From an uncultured Ignavibacteriota bacterium (GTDB taxonomy: Bacteria; Bacteroidota; Ignavibacteria; Tepidaquicellales; Tepidaquicellaceae), in contig CALGOI010000415.1 of NCBI GenBank assembly GCA_937959065.1, positions 1 through 5,602 of the forward strand: a stretch of DNA of 5,602 bases, given 5' to 3'. Positions 1 to 4,937 of this stretch are shown piece by piece. The notes under the pieces were generated by a model, which did not search any database, was not told the origin of the DNA, and was given only the letters and a program-made list of their open reading frames with translations. A program made the position numbers and the translations under genes. How positions within the stretch are numbered: position 1 is the stretch's first letter; every line of letters begins with the position of its first letter.

Positions 1-1061
1 TGTTCCAGTAAACGTCTATTTGTCATGCCGCCCATAAATGCTAATATACCTAGCGGTGTTCTGCTGTTGCTAAAGTTACTGGCGTTATACGTTATCGAAT
101 TTACGATACTTGTAACCATTCTTATTCCCTGCTCGATAACACTAAAGCCTCGGAACCAGCGACTCATTTCAGTTGTCTCAAAGAAATGAAGTTTTACCAT
201 ACGTTCCTTAGTGTACTTCTGAAACCTCTTGGTTTCTTTCTTTAGCATGTAACAATACTGTGGGTCATGGTCCGGAAGATCGTCCGCATGTATAAATCTA
301 TCACCGTACTCCTTCGGCATTTTATCGAACATATCATCTATTTCCTCTACATCAAATCTGTCGTACCGTGGTGCGTTTTTTGTACCCTTCTTTGGAATAA
401 TAGTTTTTACAAATGTCGGATCCCATAAATGGAAACCCAGCGGCATTCCTAATCTGTTAACCCGGATTTCCCAGGATATATCATCCATGTCGAACCAGTC
501 TTGGTATGCTAGTCCTAACCATTTTCCAAAGTTGATAGCACTTCCTGAATTGTAATTACCTACTTTGAAGAAAAATCTATCAACTATACTTATTTTGATC
601 TGTTTAAGATATTCTCTCTCTGCCGGTGTGGGTTCGTAATCGGGATTTTCAAATACAATATCAAATCCGCGATCTTCATGGTGGAAACTTGGTTTACCAA
701 ATTCCTGTAGTTGTAGTAATCGGTTATTTTTTATAAGCCGGGCTGGTTCACTTCTTCCCATTGCTCTTAGGAATGGGGCTGGGAATGGAACCTGGGAATT
801 GGGGTCTAGATATGCAAAGTCTTTATCAACGTTTTGCGAATGGAGAAACTCATCGTCCAATAAAGCCGCTACCATATCTTTATTGTCTAATGCCTGTCCT
901 TCTGTCGAAGTGATCATTTGATTCATCTTCGTTAGATACGGACGCATTTCCGGCGGAGAATTATCAATGAAGTCCCTAACGTCCTGCATAAGATCTTTAG
1001 GATCTCCTACAGGTAGGTTACTTAATGGTGTCGGACTTAACGTTGGTGCTAAAGTATCCAT
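1..1061 (-). CDS. Phage portal protein, N-terminal 353 residues (gene runs off the left edge)
   Basis: The ORF opens at ATG 1061 and stays open to the window edge, so the C-terminus is missing. Portal proteins form the ring at one capsid vertex through which DNA enters and leaves and to which the tail joins. What I see: a Pro-rich N-terminus (residues 1-45), an alpha/beta core with the run WEIRVNRLGMPLGFHLWDP (about 197-215) typical of the portal wing, and residues 289-342, where HFFETTEMSRWFRGFSVIEQ leads into a helix and then NASNFSNSRTPLGIL. The Gly-x-Ser followed by a long helix and a 'Pro-x-Gly-Ile-Leu' end matches the HK97-type portal family (the GxSP..a...i..f..nG..p.GvL pattern). No Shine-Dalgarno is present; the start is preceded by an A-rich stretch. 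It is the last gene of the minus-strand run seen here, 39 bases after a small DNA-binding-like gene. Assignment is from remembered family patterns, not a search. Confidence 0.85.
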   Translation of the reverse strand, partial: MDTLAPTLSPTPLSNLPVGDPKDLMQDVRDFIDNSPPEMRPYLTKMNQMITSTEGQALDNKDMVAALLDDEFLHSQNVDKDFAYLDPNSQVPFPAPFLRAMGRSEPARLIKNNRLLQLQEFGKPSFHHEDRGFDIVFENPDYEPTPAEREYLKQIKISIVDRFFFKVGNYNSGSAINFGKWLGLAYQDWFDMDDISWEIRVNRLGMPLGFHLWDPTFVKTIIPKKGTKNAPRYDRFDVEEIDDMFDKMPKEYGDRFIHADDLPDHDPQYCYMLKKETKRFQKYTKERMVKLHFFETTEMSRWFRGFSVIEQGIRMVTSIVNSITYNASNFSNSRTPLGILAFMGGMTNRRLLE

Positions 1062-1074
1062 TCGCGTTTTTTGT

Positions 1075-1101
1075 AAAATTAACTGTTAAAAAGTTAATTT
1101 T
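1075..1101. promoter_or_regulatory. Perfect 10-bp AT-rich inverted repeat upstream of the portal gene
   Basis: AAAATTAACT (1075-1084) and AGTTAATTTT (1092-1101) are exact reverse complements separated by 7 bases. The repeat fills most of the 39-base gap between the stop of the upstream gene and the portal ATG, and its last base overlaps that stop codon. On the minus strand it is followed by ACAAAAAACG, not a T-run, so it is a poor intrinsic terminator. It could be an operator for a DNA-binding protein, a weak RNA hairpin modulating portal translation, or a promoter-associated dyad. Function is inferred only from position and symmetry. Confidence 0.5.
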
Positions 1102-1391
1102 CAACGCTTTCGGTTTTTTCTCGGTTTTTTAGCTGTTTGTAGTCCGCCGTAAACAACTCCTTTTACTACCTTAACTGTATGATGAATTTTATATTTACCT
1201 TCTTCATCCTTGCGGTAATGAACATCTTCGATCATCTTGGCTTTTATATCCACTCTCACCGGTTTTCCCTTCTTGTAGATCAAATGGTCTTTCTTTCCGC
1301 GGATTAAGGTGTAAGCATAGTCTCGGCTACTGAACCGGTTTCTGCGGCAAAATTCGGATACGGAGATCCATTCTTCTTGTTTGTTAGTCAT
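1101..1391 (-). CDS. Small basic protein with excisionase/MerR-like winged-helix N-terminus
   Basis: 96 residues, ATG at 1391, TGA stop. Residues 8-50 read as 'WISVSEFCRRNRF..' followed by 'DYAYTLIRGKK..', then 'KKGKPVRVDI'. This is the usual layout of excisionase or AlpA-like winged helices: helix, turn, recognition helix, then a beta wing ending in a hydrophobic Val-Asp. The C-terminus (about 87-96, KKPRKNRKR) is strongly basic and could add non-specific nucleic-acid binding. It sits directly upstream of the portal gene and downstream of a structured leader (1411-1457). In phages that position can hold a small terminase or a regulator, but nothing in the sequence proves either. There is no classical Shine-Dalgarno; AGGGG occurs 4 bases before the ATG (CAGGGGCTAATG), closer than usual. 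Confidence 0.7.
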   Translation of the reverse strand: MTNKQEEWISVSEFCRRNRFSSRDYAYTLIRGKKDHLIYKKGKPVRVDIKAKMIEDVHYRKDEEGKYKIHHTVKVVKGVVYGGLQTAKKPRKNRKR

Positions 1392-1466
1392 TAGCCCCTG
1401 GATAAAATTGATCCCGGGGAAGGTTTCGAACCTTCATTACTTCGCCATACCCGGGATTTAAAAAAT
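1392..1466 (-). ncRNA. Structured leader with tRNA acceptor/T-arm-like minihelix
   Basis: A 75-base non-coding gap between the probable stop of the acidic gene (1467-1469) and the ATG at 1391. An outer stem pairs 1411-1418 (ATCCCGGG) with 1450-1457 (CCCGGGAT), eight perfect base pairs. Stacked on it without a spacer is a second stem, 1419-1423 with 1431-1435. On the minus strand this reads GAAGG-TTCGAAA-CCTTC, which is exactly the shape of a tRNA T-arm (5-bp stem, 7-nt TTCRAAN loop). The space where D and anticodon arms would be holds only 14 nt, so it is not a functional tRNA. It may be a 5' UTR regulatory hairpin, a processing or terminator structure, or a mimic or relic of a tRNA 3' end. 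A second reading frame (87 codons from 1654 to 1391) runs through this stretch but looks like a shadow. Confidence 0.45.
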
Positions 1467-1654
1467 TTACGACTGCACCTCTTCCGTCTCTTCCTTTTCA
1501 GGATCACTATTCTCATCGTCGCTACTTTTCTCGGCGGTCTGTGCCGTCTCGCCGGAAATGTCGTTACCACCTTCGTCAATTGGTCCGGCTGTCTTGTCAT
1601 TGTTGGTCCGCCTTCGTGCTCCAATGTCAAAGGACTTACATTTCTGATTTCCAT
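1467..1654 (-). CDS. Short acidic, probably disordered protein; needs a -1 frame correction
   Basis: From ATG 1654 the frame reads MEIRNV. The natural-looking continuation, KSFDIGARRRTNNDK.., lies in the -1 frame from about 1638 and ends at TAA 1467-1469. Joined, it gives 62 residues with a Glu/Asp/Ser-rich tail (DDENSDPEKEETEEVQS). That frame has the G/A-first codon pattern of its neighbours but has an upstream stop and no ATG, GTG or TTG of its own. One extra A in the AA at GTAAGT would restore the gene, which fits a homopolymer sequencing error, a real disabling deletion, or unrecognised recoding; no slippery heptamer is visible. The uninterrupted alternative frame encodes 87 residues to 1391, but its second half is Arg/Lys-rich and unprotein-like and crosses the hairpin at 1411-1457, although its TAA does overlap the next ATG (TAATG). 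Function unknown. Confidence 0.5.
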
Positions 1655-1670
1655 TTTGGATTAATTTAAG

Positions 1671-1694
1671 TTATTAAAATGGTTCTTATGAACC
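1671..1694 (-). terminator. Weak intrinsic terminator after the 118-residue gene
   Basis: On the minus strand the stop codon at 1695-1697 is followed at once by GGTTC-ATAA-GAACC (1681-1694), a perfect 5-bp stem with a 4-nt loop, and then ATTTTAATAA. The stem is short and the T-run is broken, so termination would be partial. It falls in the 40-base gap between two genes and could separate the upstream small-gene cluster from the acidic gene and portal group. Confidence 0.4.
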
Positions 1695-2051
1695 TCAACC
1701 TATTATGAATAAATGATAATTAACCGGCAACGTCATTGCTTCCGGTCTGTTATCAACAAATACTGTTTCGGGTGGTTTTACTGCTGTGTTTACATACTGG
1801 ATATATCTCGGTTTCTTTACCTTAACTCCTGACGCTACGATCATAAATTGTATCTTCCAATCTACCTCGGGAATATCTTCTAGTTCTAAAATATTAACCG
1901 TTAAGCCTTCCTCATTCCAGGTAAGGCTTAACGGCATAGCGTCTTTACTGCATTCGACATCAAAGACGTAGACTCCCTGTCTTATCTTTTCGAACTTTAC
2001 ATCATACTGTTGTACATACATGGGCTTTGTCGTGTAAATAATTTCTAACAT
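1695..2051 (-). CDS. Hypothetical protein, beta-rich, 118 residues
   Basis: Not recognised. ATG at 2051 (a GTG lies one codon earlier at 2054) and TGA stop at 1695-1697. The protein alternates hydrophobic and polar residues in many short runs (EKIRQGVYVFDVE, LSLTWNEEGLTVNILEL, WKIQFMIVASGVKV), which suggests a small beta-barrel or beta-sandwich, with Pro-rich linkers near the C-terminus. There is no signal peptide, transmembrane segment or cysteine pair. The start overlaps the upstream gene by 50 bases, which is long; the internal Met at 2021 (MYVQQYDVKF) would cut the overlap to 20 bases and is a credible alternative start. By position among short genes before a portal it might be a virion or head-completion component, but that is inference only. 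Confidence 0.75.
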   Translation of the reverse strand: MLEIIYTTKPMYVQQYDVKFEKIRQGVYVFDVECSKDAMPLSLTWNEEGLTVNILELEDIPEVDWKIQFMIVASGVKVKKPRYIQYVNTAVKPPETVFVDNRPEAMTLPVNYHLFIIG

Positions 2052-2367
2052 CACCTACTAACTTCTCGGTCTTTTCTTTTATGGACATCAACTCACCTTC
2101 GTCCATTTCTGCAATAGCCGCGTCTGTTTTTATTATTATCCTTTCCAGGACACTTTTAAACTCCGGCTCTTCTTTCAGGTACGGCATAGATAAGTACCTG
2201 TTGCGTAAATGCTCATAATCGAGATTTACTTTTCCCTCTCCTACTATCATCGCTGTTGCCATACTTTGATGAACTTGGATCTTGGGCTTGTAATCTGCCG
2301 TCTCTTTCCTCGCCGATTCAAGAGATTGCAGTACGGTTTGCATTAATGCTACTTTAATGGCATCCAT
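2002..2367 (-). CDS. Hypothetical protein, mainly alpha-helical, 121 residues
   Basis: Not recognised. ATG 2367, 11 bases after the stop of the gene before it; TGA stop at 2002-2004. Most of the sequence is amphipathic helix: residues 1-27 (AIKVALMQTVLQSLESARKE), a short break around VGEGKVNLDYE, then a long charged helical region (about 66-112) with EFKSVLERIIIKTDAAIAEM and MSIKEKTEKLVGDVRNYL. It lacks Trp and has one Cys near the end. It could be an oligomeric helical bundle, as several small phage packaging or scaffold-associated proteins are, but no motif identifies it. The last 17 codons overlap the next gene in another frame, so both reading frames are constrained there. Confidence 0.8.
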   Translation of the reverse strand: MDAIKVALMQTVLQSLESARKETADYKPKIQVHQSMATAMIVGEGKVNLDYEHLRNRYLSMPYLKEEPEFKSVLERIIIKTDAAIAEMDEGELMSIKEKTEKLVGDVRNYLHDKAHVCTTV

Positions 2368-2378
2368 GACCTGCTTGT

Positions 2379-2783
2379 TTAATTATTTAATATTGAATAT
2401 GGTAAATACATTTCTATTAACTCATTATGTATATATTCCTCGTCGTAACCGGTGCACTGTTTTATCTCTCCAATAGTTCTTTCTTCTGCTTCTTTGAATG
2501 TGTGTGAATATCCGCACCTCAAATAATAGAAAGGTGCTATAAGGTAATAGCAAGATCTGTATCCTTTGTCAGTTGCAATTTCTTGGTGAACTATTTCATC
2601 GGTTAAAGCTCTTTCTCTGACTATGTGGTAATTTATATATTTTTGATTACCTATGAAATAGTGCCCGGCTTTTTCCAGTACGCCTTTCTCTTCCATTTTA
2701 GCATAGTAAGTGCTCCGGTCTAGCGTTACAAATGCCAGTTCAGCTAACCACTCCGATATTTTCATTTCTCCTTTAGACTTCAT
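2379..2783 (-). CDS. Possible helix-turn-helix protein, about 134 residues
   Basis: Start ambiguous: ATG 2783 (MKSKGEMKISEW..), a GTG one codon earlier, or ATG 2765 (MKISEW..), which has AAAGGAG only 2 bases upstream. I give ATG 2783, overlapping the previous gene by 11 bases; TAA stop. Residues 8-55 (KISEWLAELAFVTLDRSTYYAKMEEKG.. then HYFIGNQKYINYHIV) have the excisionase-like order of helix, turn, recognition helix starting 'DRSTYY', and hydrophobic beta wing, comparable in layout to the protein at 1101-1391. The remainder is rich in Tyr, Cys and Glu (RSCYYLIAPFYYLRCGYSH, then EAEERTIGEIKQCTGYDEEYI) and I do not recognise it. It may bind DNA as a local regulator or packaging factor. The fold is a pattern guess without a profile search. 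Confidence 0.75.
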   Translation of the reverse strand: MKSKGEMKISEWLAELAFVTLDRSTYYAKMEEKGVLEKAGHYFIGNQKYINYHIVRERALTDEIVHQEIATDKGYRSCYYLIAPFYYLRCGYSHTFKEAEERTIGEIKQCTGYDEEYIHNELIEMYLPYSILNN

Positions 2784-3240
2784 CACTAGAGTAAGTTACT
2801 GGTGGATTTGTTTTAAAAGGATAGTCTCTCATTGTCCTTACAAAAGTTGTAAGCGGCATTGCTACCTCTTCTGCGTCGTATGGATAACCCAGGTACTTTT
2901 CAACTAAATATCTATCCGGACGTTCAACTGACCGGGTTCCTTTTTCTCCCTCTTGGAAAAACTGTATTATTTTTTTTAAGAGATCTACATACGCGTCGCA
3001 TAATGTAAAGTGAACTGTCAATGCTGATACTACCAATGCTGGTCCTGGTATTTCAAACCGGGTTGCCAGGAGCTTCTCTTCGCGACTCCCGGATTGCTCC
3101 ACTATAGCTTTAACAATAAACACTCCTTCCATTGCGTCTTTTCTCACCGGTATTCTTACCAGGAATATATCTTCTTGGGTTAATCCTGCGACTATTGGTA
3201 TATGTCGTACCGGTGTAAGATCTATATCTTCTAATCTCAT
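2773..3240 (-). CDS. Hypothetical protein, 155 residues
   Basis: Not recognised. ATG 3240 overlaps the TGA of the preceding gene (ATGA, 4 bases), a layout that favours translational coupling; TAA stop at 2773-2775. The first half is beta-like (IPIVAGLTQEDIFLVRIPVR, GVFIVKAIVEQSG). From about residue 64 it becomes more helical, with an amphipathic segment around AYVDLLKKIIQFFQEGEKG (82-100), then a Pro/Tyr-rich tail (YLGYPYDAEEVAMPL, YPFKTNPPVTY). There is no signal peptide, membrane span or metal motif. Its place between short genes of the same strand suggests one polycistronic unit, probably virion- or packaging-related, but this is inference from neighbourhood. Confidence 0.8.
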   Translation of the reverse strand: MRLEDIDLTPVRHIPIVAGLTQEDIFLVRIPVRKDAMEGVFIVKAIVEQSGSREEKLLATRFEIPGPALVVSALTVHFTLCDAYVDLLKKIIQFFQEGEKGTRSVERPDRYLVEKYLGYPYDAEEVAMPLTTFVRTMRDYPFKTNPPVTYSSDEV

Positions 3241-3578
3241 TTGTACTCGACTATAAGTTTAGTGCCGTTACCCCAGTCAATTCTCTTTAACGGGATCCCG
3301 GTTATAAATATTTCTGATACTACTCCCCGGACAAAATCGGCGGTGAATGCTTTTACTATGTACTTTACTTCGTTAAGTCCATCTGTTACTGTAACTATAT
3401 GTCCGGCTCCCAGTGATCCTATCGGGGGTAATCCTTTCATCACTTCATAATCTTCGGCTTCCAGTTTAACTTCTACCTGGGGTTGAAGTTTATTCCCATA
3501 ATAGCATTTCTTCCACAACTCATTAAAATCTGATTGAAATAAAAAGAACTTACGATCTTGATAGTTAATTATTTTCAT
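3237..3578 (-). CDS. Hypothetical protein, beta-rich, 113 residues (or 125 from a TTG)
   Basis: Not recognised. I take ATG 3578 (MKIINYQDRKFFLFQ..) as start; the frame stays open to a TTG at 3614, only 1 base after the previous stop, which would add KEALEFTKIPV. That extension looks coding-like, so the choice is uncertain. TGA stop at 3237-3239 overlaps the next ATG. The C-terminal two thirds hold a series of probable strands (GHIVTVTDGLNEVKYIVKAFTADFVRGVVSEIFITGIPLKRI, with GNGTKLIVEY at the end), so a small beta-barrel is likely. There is one Cys and no signal peptide. Its function may be linked to the gene it is coupled to at 2773-3240. Confidence 0.78.
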   Translation of the reverse strand: MKIINYQDRKFFLFQSDFNELWKKCYYGNKLQPQVEVKLEAEDYEVMKGLPPIGSLGAGHIVTVTDGLNEVKYIVKAFTADFVRGVVSEIFITGIPLKRIDWGNGTKLIVEYK

Positions 3579-3615
3579 TACAGGAATTTTAGTAAACTCT
3601 AACGCTTCTTTCAAT

Positions 3616-3966
3616 TCATTTATGTTTAATTTGATTTAAAATTGACAACCAGTATTGGATCTCTGCTTTTAGCTGGGCGGCTTTTTTCTTATTCGGTATA
3701 TACTCAATCATACCAACCTGCCACCCGGACTTTGCCAGGTTATATTCGGCTCCTAATTCGGAGATCTTATCTGCCAGGAGCAATACTACTGCACCCTGTA
3801 ATGAACTGTCAAAAGAAAACTCCCGTTTATTCCATTGGAACTGTTCGACTTCCTGGTGATATATCGTATCGCCTTCATATACCACCGGTACTTTCTCGAC
3901 AACAAATTCCTGGGCGTGGACTGCCGCCGCCGCGAAAAAAATAATTAAGATTAATAATGTTCTCAT
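3616..3966 (-). CDS. Secreted/periplasmic small protein with Sec signal peptide
   Basis: 116 residues from ATG 3966, preceded by an A-rich leader without Shine-Dalgarno. Residues 1-18 are a clear type I signal peptide: MRT, a hydrophobic core LLILIIFFAAAAV, then HA before Q19, with cleavage expected between Ala18 and Gln19, a pattern common in Bacteroidetes exported proteins. There is no lipobox cysteine. The mature part, about 98 residues, has an initial beta-like stretch (EFVVEKVPVVYEGDTIYHQEVEQF), then two helices (SLQGAVVLLLADKISELGAEYNLAK and KKKAAQLKAEIQYWLSILNQIKHK). Cysteines are absent. A secreted product among structural genes could act in lysis (spanin-like), superinfection exclusion or envelope interaction; nothing in the sequence decides this. 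It lies 24 bases after the zinc-knuckle gene and 1-37 bases before the next start. Confidence 0.85.
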   Translation of the reverse strand: MRTLLILIIFFAAAAVHAQEFVVEKVPVVYEGDTIYHQEVEQFQWNKREFSFDSSLQGAVVLLLADKISELGAEYNLAKSGWQVGMIEYIPNKKKAAQLKAEIQYWLSILNQIKHK

Positions 3967-3990
3967 GCTTATTGTTTTGTTGCTACCAAT

Positions 3991-4329
3991 TTAATATACC
4001 ATTTGTGTTGACATCCCTATCTTTTTTTTTAGGAATTTCGGCTCTTCTTTTGTGCCTTTGCACCGCGGACATGGTACGTCGTAATTATGCGGTCTGATCT
4101 TACCGGTTCCTTCGCAGTAAGAGCATTTTGATAGCGTTTCTTCGAATTGACGCTTGTAGCCGATCATAACATCATAGTTTCCGTCGTCGGACTTATATAC
4201 AGTCGGATTAAGCCCGGTTAATGTAGCCCCTATGTGATAAGTCGAATATTCCGGGTAAAATTCATTGCGGAATTTCAAGTTTATCACTTTCCTTTCTTCT
4301 ATGTCGTAATCTAAATATTTCTTTTCCAT
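3991..4329 (-). CDS. Small protein with DnaJ-type CxxCxGxG zinc knuckle
   Basis: 112 residues from ATG 4329; TAA stop. C69-x2-C72-E-G-T-G and C87-P-R-C90-K-G-T form two CxxCxG repeats 14 residues apart, the pattern that binds one zinc ion in the DnaJ/Hsp40 cysteine-rich region and in many small zinc-ribbon proteins. Only two of DnaJ's four repeats are present and there is no J domain, so it is not a DnaJ. The N-terminal part (1-65) is charged and mixed alpha/beta, and residues 100-103 are basic. The ORF is open to ATG 4386, which would add MAGRTGDYPQVRLHLKKNA. I prefer 4329 because the bases before it repeat the CCACCTTAAAA seen before the next gene's start and because the extension is encoded by the structured segment. 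Zinc binding is well supported; the role (RNA or DNA binding, assembly aid) is unknown. Confidence 0.82.
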   Translation of the reverse strand: MEKKYLDYDIEERKVINLKFRNEFYPEYSTYHIGATLTGLNPTVYKSDDGNYDVMIGYKRQFEETLSKCSYCEGTGKIRPHNYDVPCPRCKGTKEEPKFLKKKIGMSTQMVY

Positions 4330-4511
4330 AGCGTTCTTTTTAAGGTGGAGTCTCACCTGGGGGTAATCCCCGGTCCTTCCAGCCATCGAAAGGACCGTCC
4401 AAACAGTAAGACTCCGTATATTAAACTCTTCGGGATTTCAGGGTTTCCTTTAAGAGACGGGTTAGTCGAACCGTCATACCCCTGCAAGCATTCTCCCTAA
4501 AGGGGGGTCTA
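4330..4511 (-). ncRNA. Structured leader A with alternative pairings, plus two upstream hairpins
   Basis: Non-coding gap of 182 bases before ATG 4329. The part nearest the gene pairs 4347-4353 (GGAGTCT) with 4409-4415 (AGACTCC), 7 perfect bp, enclosing 4360-4363/4368-4371 (GGGG-TAAT-CCCC) and, with no spacer, 4372-4378/4390-4396 (GGTCCTT/AAGGACC). Overlapping the outer helix is a competing hairpin, AGGTG 4343-4347 with CACCT 4354-4358, whose loop holds the GAGTCT used by the long-range helix, so the two are either mutually exclusive or form a pseudoknot. Further upstream on the minus strand are GACGGTT-CGACT-AAC(C)CGTC (4457-4476, one bulged C) and CTCTT/AAGAG (4426-4430 with 4452-4456). An 18-codon ORF (4477-4421) lies across them. 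This resembles a cis-regulatory RNA; no known class is recognised. Confidence 0.5.
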
Positions 4512-4937
4512 TTAAGAAACTTCTGCCCCCTGTCGACTCGTAAATCCAGGTACTCCTTGAAATGTATTCATGCTGATATTCTTCACTATCCACTCTTCAT
4601 CTGTCATAGTTGACTTTAGCTTTCCTTTAACAATTTTATATCCCAGGCTTTCTAATTCCTTCCTATGCTCATTCTTAACTTTATCTCTACCGTTTTTCTT
4701 ATATACGATCTGATATAATCGGTATCCTCGGGGTCCCAGGGCAAAATGAAGTAGTATATCCTGAAACCGGTTATTGTGGTCGCGAACTTTTTCTCTTATC
4801 GCCGCTTCCTGTATTTGGGCGGTCATAGATTTCTGCGGTAATTGCGGATATGTCGTATCCACTATACCAGCCATACCTTTTAGTTGCCGCACTCCTACAA
4901 ACTCTACTCTTTCGATATTTTCTTTTTTTTCTGCCAT
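4512..4937 (-). CDS. Hypothetical protein, 141 residues
   Basis: Not recognised. ATG 4937 follows the shared CCACCTTAAAA leader motif after only 3 bases; TAA stop at 4512-4514. The start is lysine-rich (MAEKKENIERVEF). A Thr/Pro-containing stretch (GIVDTTYPQLPQKSM) precedes a charged helix (TAQIQEAAIREKVRDHNNRFQDILLHFALG), then a YRLYQIVYKKNG strand and another Lys/Glu-rich helix (KVKNEHRKELESLGYKIVKGKLK). The end (EEWIVKNISMNTFQGVPGF) may be a strand and loop. The protein is basic overall, has no Cys, signal peptide or membrane span, and could contact nucleic acid or assemble on the virion. Being flanked on both sides by structured leaders suggests it is expressed under separate post-transcriptional control. 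Confidence 0.82.
   Translation of the reverse strand: MAEKKENIERVEFVGVRQLKGMAGIVDTTYPQLPQKSMTAQIQEAAIREKVRDHNNRFQDILLHFALGPRGYRLYQIVYKKNGRDKVKNEHRKELESLGYKIVKGKLKSTMTDEEWIVKNISMNTFQGVPGFTSRQGAEVS

Noticed and set aside
1411..1457. Phage attachment site core derived from a tRNA 3' end
   Set aside because: No integrase is visible and the site lies inside the structural gene run; the symmetric outer stem is better explained by an RNA hairpin. Kept as a check under the finding.
1391..1654. 87-residue ORF on the minus strand as the main gene here
   Set aside because: Its second half is Arg/Lys-rich and crosses the hairpin at 1411-1457, while the overlapping acidic frame has better codon pattern and ends before the hairpin. 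Its TAATG junction with the next gene keeps it as a minor alternative.
1786..1971. Plus-strand ORFs at 1786-1971, 2710-2907, 3241-3450, 3642-3944 and 4774-5001
   Set aside because: Each lies antisense to a better supported minus-strand gene, with Ser/Pro/Thr-rich, low-periodicity translations typical of shadow frames.
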